Below are positions 24,662-33,660 of a DNA stretch of 51,298 nt, in pieces. The stretch lies in assembly GCA_029560815.1 (NCBI GenBank), contig JAKQKF010000278.1, positions 1 to 51,298 of the forward strand, read 5' to 3'. Each line of letters begins with the position of its first letter. Positions within the stretch are counted from its first letter, which is position 1. This DNA is from a bacterium. GTDB lineage: Bacteria > KSB1 > UBA2214. The position numbers were made by a program, and so were the translations under genes. A model generated the notes under the pieces. The model was not told the origin of the DNA, did no database searches, and saw nothing but the letters and a program-made list of their open reading frames with translations.

Positions 24662-25039
24662 CTATCTTTTCAACAGCTCCTCTTTGGACTTGCATTCGAT
24701 GCAGAGCCGGGCGTGCGGTGAGGCCTCCAGGCGTTCGATGCTGATCTCCTTGCCGCACTGAACGCACGAACCATATTCGCCTTTTTCGATGCGCTCGAGA
24801 GCCAGATTGAGGTGATAGATCAGATTGCCGTCGCGGGCGGCGAAGAAGTACTGCTGCTCACGGTCCATGGTATCGGTGCCCTGGTCAGCCATGTGGAAAG
24901 AGTAGGAGGAGTGATCCCCGGAGGTCTCTTTCATCGAGGTGTTGAGGCCGCTCGATTTCATATGATCCAGCTCCATGAGCATCCGGTCACGTTTTTCCAT
25001 GATGAGCTTCTTGAAGTAGGCCAGTTGTTCTTCGGTCAT
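24662..25039 (-). CDS. TraR/DksA-family zinc-finger protein
   Basis: A 125-residue protein. An N-terminal coiled coil (residues 1-50, LAYFKKLIMEKRDRMLMELDHM) is followed by a zinc finger with four cysteines in C-x2-C...C-x2-C (CVQCGKEI and LCIEC). The preceding segment YHLNLALERIEKGEYGSC is the family hallmark. DksA proteins insert into the RNA-polymerase secondary channel and shape the ppGpp response; the short forms encoded beside lspA (like YlyA of Bacillus) are less well understood. The ATG at 25039 has GGGAGAAAG upstream. It sits between ileS (32 bp upstream) and lspA (2 bp downstream), a conserved arrangement. Confidence 0.88.
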   Translation of the reverse strand: MTEEQLAYFKKLIMEKRDRMLMELDHMKSSGLNTSMKETSGDHSSYSFHMADQGTDTMDREQQYFFAARDGNLIYHLNLALERIEKGEYGSCVQCGKEISIERLEASPHARLCIECKSKEELLKR

Positions 25040-25071
25040 TATCTTTCTCCCAGGCAAAAAAATGGTGCTGT

Positions 25072-28000
25072 TTATAGACGAGAAATGCCCGCCAGAAGAG
25101 TCTGATCTTCGATCTTGAGCTCTTTCTGGAAGGTACCGCCTGTGGCCCCCAGGTGCAGGGATTCGCACAGGGTTTCGCTGTTGATATACTCGCTCTGGCT
25201 GGCGACCGCCTGCTCAAGCTCTGCGGAGGTTTGCAGCCAGATATGGATGCGGTCGGTGACCTCGAAGCCGGCCTCCTTGCGCATGTTCTGCACCCGATTG
25301 ACGAACTCACGCGCCAGGCCTTCATGGCGCAGGGCTTCGGTCAGGTTGAGGTCCAGGGCGACGGTCAGATCACCTTCGCTGGCGGCAACCAGTCCCTCCC
25401 TGTTTTCGGTCTGGATGGTGATATCGTCGGTGGTGATGCGGGCTTCATGACCCTCGATCACCATCTGCTTGCTGCCGCTGGTGAGGAGGGAGTCGATGTC
25501 GGTTTCGTTGAAAGCGCGAATTGCCTCGGCCGCTTTGTTGACGTTTTTGCCGAATTTAGGACCGAGATTTTTAAAGATGGGCTCGGCGCGGCGGCTGAGC
25601 AGCGCTTTCTGGTCGCTGACGAACTGCAGGGACTTGACATTGAGCTCGTCGAGAACCAGACCGGCCATGCCCTCGATATTCCGGCGCTGTTCTTCGCTGC
25701 GGGCCAGGACGATGATCGCGGCCAGGGGCTGTCGCACCCTGGTGCCGGCTTCGTTGCGCAGGGAGCGGCCGAGAAAGACGATGCGGCGCACCAGATCCAT
25801 GCGCACCTCGAGCTTTTCATCGCGATAATCCAATGGGGCTTCCCCCGCCTGGGGATAGGTGGCGAGATGGACACTGTCGGCATGCCCGGCGCCGCCGTCA
25901 TTGAGCTTGCGATAGATCTCATCGGCCATGAAGGGCGCCATCGGCGCCATCAGCCGGCTGACGGTCAGAAGCGACTCATAGAGGGTCTGAAAGGCCGCCA
26001 GTTTGTCAGCGCCCATCTCCGATTTCCAGAAGCGGCGGCGGGAACGGCGCACATACCAGTTCGAGAGATCGTCGATGACGAAGTCGGAGATGGCTCGCGA
26101 GGCCCTGGTCAGGTCGTAGCGGGCGAGATTGTCATTGACGCGTTTGGTCAGCGCCGTCAGGGACGAACAGAGCCAGCGGTCCAGTTCAGAGCGGTCCGCG
26201 ACCGGAATACGCGACGAAGCCGCATAGGAGAAGCGGTCGATGTTGGCATAGAGCGCGAAAAACGAATAGGTGTTGGCCAGGGTGCCGAGAAATTTGCGCA
26301 GCACATCGCGCACCCCCTCGGGATCGAACCGGGTCGGCAGCCAGGGCGGACTCACGGTGAGCAGATACCAGCGCAGGGCGTCCGCGCCCTGGTTGTCGAG
26401 AAACTCGAGCGGGGCGACGGCGTTGCCGCGCGTCTTGGACATCTTTTGCCCGTCCTTGTCAAGGATCAGCTCGATCGAGACGCAGCTCTTGTAGGCCGGC
26501 TGGTCAAAAAGAAAGGCTCCGATGACCAGCAGGGAGTAGAACCAGCCGCGGGTCTGGTCGACCCCCTCGGAGATGAAATCGGCCGGGAAGCTTTTGGCGA
26601 ACTTGTCCTTGTTTTCGAAAGGATAGTGCCATTGGGCATAGGGCATGCTGCCGGAATCGAACCAGCAGTCGATCACCTCAGGGACGCGCTCCATGGCGCC
26701 GCCGCAGGCGGGGCACTTGAGGAGGATCCGGTCGACCATGGGTTTGTGCAGATCGATATCCGCGGGGACCTCGCTGGCGGCCTTTTCGCGCAGTTCGGCG
26801 ATGCTGCCGATGCACTCCTGAGCATCGCATTGGCTGCAGCGCCAGACCGGCAGAGGGGTGCCCCAGAACCGGTCGCGCGAAAGCGACCAGTCGATGTTGT
26901 TTTCGAGCCATTCGCCGAAACGGCCTTCACCCACCTCTTTCGGGTACCAGTCGATTTTTTTGTTGTTGGCGATCAGCCGCTCCTTGATCGCGGTGGTCTG
27001 GATGTACCAGGACTTGCGCGCGTAATAGAGCAGGGGCGATTTGCAGCGCCAGCAGTGCGGATAGCTGTGGGTGATCGGCTCGGAGCGGTAGAGGACGCCG
27101 CGCTCTTTCAGCTCGCGGATGATCGATTTGTCCGCCTCCTTGACAAAGAGGCCGGCCCAGGGTGTGACCTCGGGGGTGAACTTGCCGCTCTTATCGACCG
27201 GCTGGAGGACCGGCAGATCGTATTTCTTGCCGAGCTGGTAATCGTCCTCGCCGAAGGCGGGGGCGATGTGGACGATGCCGGTGCCGTCGCCGGTGGTGAC
27301 GAAATCCCCGAGCACGACATAGTGGCTGCGCTTGTCGGGTTTGACGAAGTCATAGATCGGCTCATACTCGAGCCCTGCCAGTTTTTCGCCGGTGAATTCG
27401 CCGACGATTTCGAATTCCCCCTCGAGCACCTCGAGGCGGGCCTTGGCGAGAATCAGAAACTGATCCTGGTGCTTCACCTTGACATAGTCGATTTCAGGAT
27501 GGAGCGCCAGGGCCACGTTCGAGATCAGGGTCCATGGCGTGGTCGTCCAGACCAGGAAATAGGTCTCTTTCTGACCCTTCAGTTTGGCGCGGACATAGAC
27601 CGAGGGATCGCGCACCTCCTCGTAGCCCTGCGATACCTCATGGCTGGAGAGAGGAGTCTCGCAGTGCGGGCAGTAGGGGAGGATTTTATGGCCCTGATAG
27701 ATGAGCCCCTTCTTCCAGAACTCCTTGAGGATCCACCAGACCGATTCAATATAGTCGTTGGTATAAGTGATGTAGGGATTCTTGAGATCGACCCAGAAAC
27801 CGATCCGGCGGGTGATTTCATCCCACTCCTGCAGATAGGACCAGACGCTCTCCCGGCATTTGGCGTTGAACTTGTCGATGCCGTATTCGATGACCTGGTC
27901 CTTGCCGTCCAGGCCGAGGCTTTTTTCGACCTCAATCTCCACCGGCAGGCCGTGGGTATCCCAGCCGGCCTTGCGTTCGACCCGGTAGCCCTGCATGGTG

Positions 28001-28215
28001 CGCAGGCGGCAGACCGCATCCTTGACGGTACGGGAGATGATATGATGGATGCCCGGCCGGCCGTTGGCGGTCGGAGGGCCTTCGAAAAAGACGAAAGGTC
28101 TGTTTTCATCGCGTTCCGAAACGCTGCGCTCAAAAATCCTCTGTTCCTGCCAGAATTCAAGGACTCTCTTTTCGATCTCCGGGAAGTTGAGTTTTTCGGG
28201 TAAGGGCTCGTACAT
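25072..28215 (-). CDS. ileS: Isoleucyl-tRNA synthetase, eukaryote-like (IleS2) type
   Basis: Class I synthetase that charges tRNA-Ile and edits mischarged valine. The protein has 1047 residues. The HIGH-equivalent motif is GIHH at 55-58 within PPTANGRPGIHHIISRT, and the KMSKS-equivalent is KMSKT at 591-595. The CP1 editing domain contains LVWTTTPWTLISN (Thr-rich site). The anticodon-binding and C-terminal domains follow (WYVRRSRRRFWKSE). The PTANGRPGIHH style and overall length suggest the IleS2 subgroup, whose characterised members are often poorly sensitive to mupirocin; that property is not shown here. It follows the phosphorylase gene by 148 bp; I see no T-box leader in that gap. The start codon at 28215 has only a weak ribosome binding site. 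Confidence 0.94.
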   Translation of the reverse strand: MYEPLPEKLNFPEIEKRVLEFWQEQRIFERSVSERDENRPFVFFEGPPTANGRPGIHHIISRTVKDAVCRLRTMQGYRVERKAGWDTHGLPVEIEVEKSLGLDGKDQVIEYGIDKFNAKCRESVWSYLQEWDEITRRIGFWVDLKNPYITYTNDYIESVWWILKEFWKKGLIYQGHKILPYCPHCETPLSSHEVSQGYEEVRDPSVYVRAKLKGQKETYFLVWTTTPWTLISNVALALHPEIDYVKVKHQDQFLILAKARLEVLEGEFEIVGEFTGEKLAGLEYEPIYDFVKPDKRSHYVVLGDFVTTGDGTGIVHIAPAFGEDDYQLGKKYDLPVLQPVDKSGKFTPEVTPWAGLFVKEADKSIIRELKERGVLYRSEPITHSYPHCWRCKSPLLYYARKSWYIQTTAIKERLIANNKKIDWYPKEVGEGRFGEWLENNIDWSLSRDRFWGTPLPVWRCSQCDAQECIGSIAELREKAASEVPADIDLHKPMVDRILLKCPACGGAMERVPEVIDCWFDSGSMPYAQWHYPFENKDKFAKSFPADFISEGVDQTRGWFYSLLVIGAFLFDQPAYKSCVSIELILDKDGQKMSKTRGNAVAPLEFLDNQGADALRWYLLTVSPPWLPTRFDPEGVRDVLRKFLGTLANTYSFFALYANIDRFSYAASSRIPVADRSELDRWLCSSLTALTKRVNDNLARYDLTRASRAISDFVIDDLSNWYVRRSRRRFWKSEMGADKLAAFQTLYESLLTVSRLMAPMAPFMADEIYRKLNDGGAGHADSVHLATYPQAGEAPLDYRDEKLEVRMDLVRRIVFLGRSLRNEAGTRVRQPLAAIIVLARSEEQRRNIEGMAGLVLDELNVKSLQFVSDQKALLSRRAEPIFKNLGPKFGKNVNKAAEAIRAFNETDIDSLLTSGSKQMVIEGHEARITTDDITIQTENREGLVAASEGDLTVALDLNLTEALRHEGLAREFVNRVQNMRKEAGFEVTDRIHIWLQTSAELEQAVASQSEYINSETLCESLHLGATGGTFQKELKIEDQTLLAGISRL

Positions 28216-28363
28216 GGGGGATAATTCCGTTCTTTCTGCGTTCAGAGATGACTCTATAACGATGCTGCACTCAAAGATATTTCTTCAGGAGCTGTGCCCC
28301 TCTGGCGATGGTCTCTGCCGGTCTGGCCGCGCGCCCGGTGATGAGGATAATGCGCAGCTCCTT

Positions 28364-29182
28364 CTACAAGGCGCGGATGATGGCGCGCAGCAGGGCGCGG
28401 AAGCGCGGCCCCAGCTCCGCCGCGACATGATTGACCTCTTCATGGCTGACGCTGACCATGGCTCCGGGCAGGGACTGATCGGTAACCGCCGTGAGGGCCA
28501 GCACCTCCATGCCCAGCTGTCTGGCGGTCAGGGTCTCCGGGACCACCGACATGCCGACGGTATCGGCGCCGAGGATCTGCAGCATGCGGATTTCGGCTTC
28601 GGTTTCAAAGGCGGGGCCGATGACCGCCCCGAAGATGGTCTCATGCAGCGTCACCCCCTGGTCGGCGGCGATGCGCCGGGCGAGGCTGCGCAGAGCAGCG
28701 CTGTAGGGCTCGCTCATGTCCGGAAAACGCACGCCCAGCGAGGGATCATAGGGTCCGATCAGGGGGTTGGTTCCCATCAGATTGATATGGTCATTGATCA
28801 GCCCGATGCTGCCTGGCGTCAATTCAGGGCGGATGCCCCCCGCAGCGTTGGTGATGATGAGCCGGTTGATCCCGAGGGCGTGCATGACGCGGACGGGCAG
28901 GGTGATCTGCCGCATTGGGTAGCCTTCGTAGCCATGAAAGCGGCCCTGCATAACCAGGAGGGTTTTACCCTCGAGCTCGCCAAGGACGAGCCGGCCGGCA
29001 TGGAATTTGACCGTCGATTCGGGAAAGTGCGGGATCTCGCTGTAAGGGATGACGCGGGCGGCGCCGAATTCATCGGCCAGGGCGCCCAGTCCCGTGCCCA
29101 GGATGATGGCGAGATCGAAGGCACGTCCTTCCTGACTGCGGATCCAGGCCGCCGCCTCCTCTACCTGTTTTTTTAATTCCAC
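28364..29182 (-). CDS. Purine nucleoside phosphorylase (trimeric, family 2)
   Basis: Cleaves purine nucleosides with phosphate to a free base and ribose-1-phosphate. The 272-residue protein shows the family blocks ILGTGLGALADEF, QGRFHGYEGYPM (His and Tyr of the phosphate/ribose site), LIITNAAGGIRPEL and GPAFETEAEIRMLQILGADTVGMSVVPE (base-binding Glu and Met), and ends SHEEVNHVAAELGPRF. I chose the GTG at 29182, which has AGGAGC 8 nt upstream; an ATG at this site is out of frame, and the in-frame N-terminal extension to 29512 lies over divIVA and is an artefact. The gene sits between divIVA and ileS in a cluster where it is not usually found. The stop is TAG, and the same frame stays open for 30 further codons. 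Confidence 0.9.
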   Translation of the reverse strand: MELKKQVEEAAAWIRSQEGRAFDLAIILGTGLGALADEFGAARVIPYSEIPHFPESTVKFHAGRLVLGELEGKTLLVMQGRFHGYEGYPMRQITLPVRVMHALGINRLIITNAAGGIRPELTPGSIGLINDHINLMGTNPLIGPYDPSLGVRFPDMSEPYSAALRSLARRIAADQGVTLHETIFGAVIGPAFETEAEIRMLQILGADTVGMSVVPETLTARQLGMEVLALTAVTDQSLPGAMVSVSHEEVNHVAAELGPRFRALLRAIIRAL

Positions 29183-29213
29183 TGCATCGTGCTCCTGAGA
29201 ACCAGCCGTCTGT

Positions 29214-30098
29214 TTAGATAACAATTTGATCTGAGAGATTGTTTTCCCGGCCTTTTTCCTCTTCGCCGTTTTTCTCGTTGGGCTCCTCGTCGGGTTCCTC
29301 GGAGAACCGCATGCCGGTGGGCTCATCAAAACGGCGCTCGCCCCGGACGATGCGTGGGCCTTCGCTGCGCGCAAAGAAGGAATCGGCATCCGGTTCGGAG
29401 GGTTCAGCGGGCGCGGCCGGTTCCGCATTGAAGAATGACGCTGGTTTCGCCGGTGGGGGCGTCGCCAGGCCAACGGCTGCCGGCGCTGCGCCCGGCGTTT
29501 GCACTGGGGCAAAGGCGGCGGGTGGATGGGGCTGTTCCAGCCCTGGCGCGGGCGGCTGTTCCTTTTCGGCCGCGAGGACCGGGCGCGGCAGCCTGCCGCG
29601 CAAGGAGGGGGCCTGGGGCTCCTCGCCCTCGTTCTGTTTGATCATGGCATCATCAATACCGAGCACATCGAGCAGTTCGATCTGGGATTCGAGCAGATGG
29701 CGCAGCCGGCGGGAGAAGGACTCCTTCTGGGCGCGCAGGAGGTTGATCTCCGAGCGCAGCTCCTGCAGCTCTTCCTTGGCGTTTTCGATGATCCTCTCGG
29801 CCTGCAGTTCCGCCTCATGAATGCGCAGTTCCGCTTCGCGCAGGGAGTTGAAGCGCGATTCCTCGACGGTGCTGGTGGCTTTCATCAGGGTTTCGCGCAG
29901 GGTGTGCTCGACCTGCTGGTAGTCGCGCAGCTGGGTGCGCAGTTTGATCAGCTCGTCGCTCTGCTGGTTTTTTTCACGCAGAACGATTTCGAGTTCGTCG
30001 GCGACCATGATCAGGAATGCTTCCACCTCTTCCGGATCAAAACCGCGCATGCTTTTTTTGAACTCTTGCTTGCGGATGTCCAATGGGGTCAGTTTCAC
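29214..30098 (-). CDS. DivIVA-domain protein
   Basis: A 294-residue protein. The first 60 residues match the DivIVA membrane-binding domain (LTPLDIRKQEFKKSMRGFDPEEVEAFL). A coiled coil runs to about residue 150, and a long disordered Pro/Ala/Glu-rich tail follows. DivIVA proteins recognise curved membranes at poles and septa and recruit division or cell-wall factors; in this phylum the role is unknown. The start is GTG at 30098 with GGAG 6 nt upstream. It lies 14 bp after yggS, and that pairing is strongly conserved in bacteria, which supports a division-related job. The acidic tail (EEPDEEPNEKNGEEEKG) ends in NNLSDQIVI. Confidence 0.88.
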   Translation of the reverse strand: MKLTPLDIRKQEFKKSMRGFDPEEVEAFLIMVADELEIVLREKNQQSDELIKLRTQLRDYQQVEHTLRETLMKATSTVEESRFNSLREAELRIHEAELQAERIIENAKEELQELRSEINLLRAQKESFSRRLRHLLESQIELLDVLGIDDAMIKQNEGEEPQAPSLRGRLPRPVLAAEKEQPPAPGLEQPHPPAAFAPVQTPGAAPAAVGLATPPPAKPASFFNAEPAAPAEPSEPDADSFFARSEGPRIVRGERRFDEPTGMRFSEEPDEEPNEKNGEEEKGRENNLSDQIVI

Positions 30099-30112
30099 AG
30101 TGGTCTCCGAGG

Positions 30113-30793
30113 TTAAATTCTTTCTCCAAACAGTGCCCGGCCGAGGCGAATGATGGTGGCTCCTTCTTCGATGGCGATTTCATAATCATCGCTCATGCCC
30201 ATGGAGAGCTGGCTGATGCCTAATCCGGAAGTGTTGAGACGTTCCTGCAGCGCCTGCAGCAGGCGGAAGCAGGAACGGATGCGTTGGGAGTCGGGAGAAA
30301 GCGCGCCGATGGTCATCAGGCCGGTCAGGCGCAGCCGGGGCAGGCTGGCGATTTCGCGGGCCAGAGCCTCCGCCCCATCCGGCGTGACGCCGAATTTCCT
30401 GCTTTCTCCGGAAGTATTGACCTCCAGGAAACACTCGATTGTTTTGCCCTGCGCTGCGGCCTCACGGTCGATCTCGCGGGCAATGTGCAGGGAGTCGACC
30501 GATTCGATGAGCGTGGCGAATTGCAGCGCGCGCTTGACTTTGTTGCTTTGAAGATGGCCGATCATGTGCCAGGATAACGGCAGGTCCGTGAGCTGCTGAG
30601 ATTTTGCCCAGGCTTCCTGGACGCGGTTTTCCCCGATGAGCGTGAGGCCCAGAGCGGCGGCCTCACGAATGCGCTCGGCAGCGACTGTTTTGGTCACGGC
30701 GAGCAGCGAGACCTCATCGGCCTGCCGGCCGCTGCGCAGAGCGGCCGCCTGGATCCGTTCGGTCACGTATTTTAGATTGTCGAAAATGGCCAT
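30113..30793 (-). CDS. yggS: YggS/PLPBP family pyridoxal-phosphate homeostasis protein
   Basis: A 226-residue single-domain TIM-barrel PLP-binding protein (alanine-racemase N-terminal fold) without known catalytic activity, thought to buffer free PLP and affect amino-acid pools. Visible marks are the PLP lysine in LLAVTKTV (Lys35), GENRVQEAWAK, WHMIGHLQSNKVK, EVNTSGESRKFGV, LTGLMTIG and SMGMSDDYEIAIEEGATIIRLGRALFG. It is the first gene of the leftward cluster yggS-divIVA-PNP-ileS-dksA-lspA and is divergent from the polysaccharide operon. The ATG at 30793 has only a weak ribosome binding site. A -35/-10 pair lies at 30818-30846. Confidence 0.94.
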   Translation of the reverse strand: MAIFDNLKYVTERIQAAALRSGRQADEVSLLAVTKTVAAERIREAAALGLTLIGENRVQEAWAKSQQLTDLPLSWHMIGHLQSNKVKRALQFATLIESVDSLHIAREIDREAAAQGKTIECFLEVNTSGESRKFGVTPDGAEALAREIASLPRLRLTGLMTIGALSPDSQRIRSCFRLLQALQERLNTSGLGISQLSMGMSDDYEIAIEEGATIIRLGRALFGERI

Positions 30794-30817
30794 CCGGTCA
30801 CTTTTTTTGTAACGTTA

Positions 30818-30846
30818 AATATAAAATTTATTGGGCTAATATGCAA
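30818..30846 (-). promoter_or_regulatory. Predicted sigma-70-type promoter of the yggS-lspA cluster
   Basis: On the minus strand TTGCAT (30841-30846), a 17-bp spacer and TATATT (30818-30823), about 25 bp before the yggS ATG. Between it and the start codon lies the palindrome TAACGTTA (30810-30817). Read by eye. Confidence 0.4.
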
Positions 30847-30930
30847 TTGAAATCTGGAAGGCCCCGGCCAGCTGCTGTGAGGGTCGGGAGGGAAGGAGCA
30901 GGCAATTGACGGCGCCAGTTTATTATTTGT

Positions 30931-30959
30931 TTGATTTTCCTGCTGAATTTTTGTAAAAT
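30931..30959 (+). promoter_or_regulatory. Predicted sigma-70-type promoter of the polysaccharide operon
   Basis: TTGATT (30931-30936), a 17-bp spacer and TAAAAT (30954-30959), followed about 55 bp later by the wzz-like start codon with GAGGGAG as ribosome binding site. The surrounding 220-bp intergenic region is AT-rich and also holds the opposite promoter of yggS. Confidence 0.42.
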
Positions 30960-31013
30960 ATAGTTATTATTCATCCTATTGAATTTTCGTTCCGCCATCC
31001 ATCGAGGGAGAAT

Positions 31014-32243
31014 ATGAATCAAGGCAAGCTGAATTTCATTGATTTGCTGGCCACCATCGTTCAACGGCGAAAGATCATCTACATCAACGTCATCTCCATC
31101 GCCCTGATTTCCCTGATTATCAGCCTGTTGATGCCAAAGTGGTATAAATCCGAGGCGATCGTCCTGCCGCCCATGAGTGACAGTTTTTCGTTCGGACTGG
31201 GTGGGGCACTCGGTGAAATCGCCGGTTCGATGCTGGGACCGAGCGGGTATGAGCTGCCCATGCTGGCCACCCGCGCCGATGTCTATGAGACCATCCTCAA
31301 AAGCCGCAGGGTGGCAGAGGAGGCGGTTGCCAAATTTGATCTCAACCGCGTCTACAAGAGCGACAATATCGATCTGGCGGTGCGGGCTTTTCGCAAGCAT
31401 GTCAAGACCGAAGTGGGGCGTGACGGCAGCCTCAAGGTCTCCTTCGAGGCGAAAAAAGATCCCCGCCTGGCGGCGGATGTGGCCAACTATATGGTGACGA
31501 TCCTCGACCAGATCAATCAGACAACCAGCCAGTCCAAGGCGAAAAATTCGCGTCTCTTTATTGAGGAGCGCCTGACCGAAACCAAAAAGGCACTGGCTGA
31601 TGCCGAGTCAGCTCTTAAAACCTTTCAGGAGAAGAACAATACCCTTTCCCTGCCAGAACAAACCCGGGTTTCGGTCGAGAGCGCCGCGGAGCTGATGGCC
31701 GAATTGACCTCGCTGCGAATTCAGCTGGGTGTGATGAACAAAGATATGAGCCCCTCTCATGCGGCGGTGGTTGAACTGAAGAACCGCATTCAACAGATCG
31801 ACAAGGTATTGCGGGAGATGAAACAGGGCAGCGCTGGCAAAACCGGTGGCAGTGTCGGCATGGATGAATTCCTGCTCCCGCTGGAGAAGGTGCCCGACCT
31901 GGGTCTGCAGTTTGCCAGGCTTTACCGCGAGGTCAAGATTCAGGAAGCCATTTTCGAACTCTTGACACAGCAGTATGAGCAGGCGCGGATCAGAGAGATG
32001 GAAAACACGCCGACGCTGCAGGTTTTACAGATGGCAACCCCGCCCATTCTTAAAAGCCGCCCCAAGCGGGCGATCGTGATTCTGGTATCCGTACTTTTCG
32101 CCTTTATCGTCAGTCTCCTGATCATCCTCGTCCAGGACTATTTTTCCCGGATGCGGGCAGAACACCGGGGCACTTTTGAAAAATATGCCTGGGTAGCGGA
32201 GCAGCTCAAGCGGGATCTCAAATCGATCAAGCCAGGGAAATAG
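31014..32243 (+). CDS. Wzz/GumC-type polysaccharide chain-length or export regulator
   Basis: A 409-residue polysaccharide co-polymerase. Transmembrane helices lie at about residues 22-42 and 348-370, and flank a periplasmic part with the Wzz N-terminal domain (YKSEAIVLPP) and a long helical coiled coil (about 170-300, RLTETKKALADAESALKTFQEKN). The PxxP-type segment before the second helix (ATPPILKSRPKRAIVILVS) is typical. There is no C-terminal tyrosine-kinase domain and none is encoded nearby, so it resembles Wzz/WzzE-type regulators more than BY-kinase pairs. It is the first gene of a nine-gene operon; the next begins 12 bp downstream. It likely sets chain length with the polymerase. Confidence 0.87.
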   Translation: MNQGKLNFIDLLATIVQRRKIIYINVISIALISLIISLLMPKWYKSEAIVLPPMSDSFSFGLGGALGEIAGSMLGPSGYELPMLATRADVYETILKSRRVAEEAVAKFDLNRVYKSDNIDLAVRAFRKHVKTEVGRDGSLKVSFEAKKDPRLAADVANYMVTILDQINQTTSQSKAKNSRLFIEERLTETKKALADAESALKTFQEKNNTLSLPEQTRVSVESAAELMAELTSLRIQLGVMNKDMSPSHAAVVELKNRIQQIDKVLREMKQGSAGKTGGSVGMDEFLLPLEKVPDLGLQFARLYREVKIQEAIFELLTQQYEQARIREMENTPTLQVLQMATPPILKSRPKRAIVILVSVLFAFIVSLLIILVQDYFSRMRAEHRGTFEKYAWVAEQLKRDLKSIKPGK

Positions 32244-32254
32244 GCTGCACTACC

Positions 32255-33658
32255 ATGTACAGGGCAAATCCATACACAGCGCGCGAGCAATCCCGCGCTC
32301 TCGGGCTCTCGGCGCTGATTTTTTTCCTCTATTTTTTAATCGCCATCAAGACGGAGTTTCTGCTCAGTTTTGCCATCCTGACCGGATTCGTCATCGCCGT
32401 CGGACTCTTCTGGCTCATGGTGAAGAATCCGGGCTACGGTGTTGCGGTCATGATCATCGGCACCGCTCTGGACCAGATGGGCAAAATACCCGGCACGCCG
32501 ATCACGATTTTTCACCTCGGCTTTGCCGTTTCCATGGCGGCCTGGCTGCTTCTCGCTTTGATGGGGAAGAGCGGGGATTTCCGACGCACTGCCATCGATT
32601 TGCCCCTGCTGCTTTTTCTTGCCATGATCAGTTTTTCTCTGCTTTATACCCCGGACCGGGCGGATGCGACCGTCAACTTTCTGCGGCTTTTGGCGCTGGT
32701 CCTGGTGATGTATGTGACGACCAATGTAGTCCGGGATCGTATAACGCTGGCTTTCGCTCTGGCTTCGCTTATTCTGAGCGCGCTGGCCCTTTCAGCTTTC
32801 GCTCTGACCTCCATCGGCGGCACCTCCACTTCGATGATGCAGCTGGCCGTCGGTTTTGCCAAGGTGTTCGGGCGTTTTGGGGCGACCTTTGAAAACCCCA
32901 ACTATTTTGCCACTTTTCTCATGCTGGCCCTGGCATTGGCTTTTGCCTATATCACCTATGGCGGGGTACCCGGGCTGATCCGGCTGATTCTGCTGCCGGT
33001 ATCGGTGGTGATGCTGATCGCGATGATCGGCACCTTTTCACGCGCCGCCTGGGTGGCGATGATTGCCGCCGCGGCTGTGGTCATCTACTATTCCAGGTAC
33101 CGCAGATTAATCTTCATCACAGCCATTGCTATGGTTATCATTGCCATCCCCCTGCTGTGGAACAGCGTTTTCTTTCAGAGTTTTTTTATGCGCTTCACCT
33201 CGCTCTCAGATGCATCGGCTGATCCATCGAGCATGACGAGGGTTTTTCTGTTTCGCGGGGGATGGAATATGCTGCTGGACAGCTACTTCCTCGGCATCGG
33301 CTACCGGGGGTTCCCGGTTTATTATGAACAGACCTACAAGCCCCACAGCCAGGTGCTCTATGATGTGTTCGAATCCCATACCCTGCCGATGGAGATCCTC
33401 GCCGAGCTGGGCATCATCGGCTTTTCTCTTTTTATCTGGCTGCTGGTTCGCTACTTTCGCTATGCAATTACCACGATGAACTCCCTCTCAACCCCTTTTC
33501 TCAAGGCCAGTTACATCGGTGTCTTTGCCGCGCTTGTCGGTTATTTCGCCAATGCGCTCTTCAGCCCGGGACAGCTGAGCGGCAACTTTCTGTGGATCGG
33601 TTTCGGCCTGACCTTCGCCATCCCCCGGCTGGAACGGTCAACCGATCCCCGGGCGTGA
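32255..33658 (+). CDS. O-antigen ligase / Wzy-type polymerase family membrane protein
   Basis: A 467-residue integral membrane protein with about 11-12 hydrophobic helices and a large periplasmic loop (about 330-380) in the O-antigen ligase domain region. That domain's hallmarks are visible: TFENPNYFATFLMLALAL, GTFSRAAWVAM and, after the loop, a His-containing segment (FESHTLPMEILAELGIIGF). WaaL ligases and Wzy polymerases share this fold and cannot be told apart by eye; because Wzz and Wzx flank it, I favour the polymerase. Start ATG 32255; the stop is 2 bp before the flippase start. It probably joins or transfers repeat units at the outer face of the inner membrane. Confidence 0.85.
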   Translation: MYRANPYTAREQSRALGLSALIFFLYFLIAIKTEFLLSFAILTGFVIAVGLFWLMVKNPGYGVAVMIIGTALDQMGKIPGTPITIFHLGFAVSMAAWLLLALMGKSGDFRRTAIDLPLLLFLAMISFSLLYTPDRADATVNFLRLLALVLVMYVTTNVVRDRITLAFALASLILSALALSAFALTSIGGTSTSMMQLAVGFAKVFGRFGATFENPNYFATFLMLALALAFAYITYGGVPGLIRLILLPVSVVMLIAMIGTFSRAAWVAMIAAAAVVIYYSRYRRLIFITAIAMVIIAIPLLWNSVFFQSFFMRFTSLSDASADPSSMTRVFLFRGGWNMLLDSYFLGIGYRGFPVYYEQTYKPHSQVLYDVFESHTLPMEILAELGIIGFSLFIWLLVRYFRYAITTMNSLSTPFLKASYIGVFAALVGYFANALFSPGQLSGNFLWIGFGLTFAIPRLERSTDPRA

Positions 33659-33660
33659 GC

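Noticed and set aside
25153..28203. 1016-codon plus-strand ORF opposite ileS
   Set aside because: Same effect: the opposite strand of a well-supported 1047-residue synthetase; no ribosome binding site or domain signature.
29183..29512. N-terminal extension of the phosphorylase ORF
   Set aside because: The extra 110 codons lie over the end of divIVA on the same strand in another frame and are Arg/Pro-rich; the GTG at 29182 has a good ribosome binding site.
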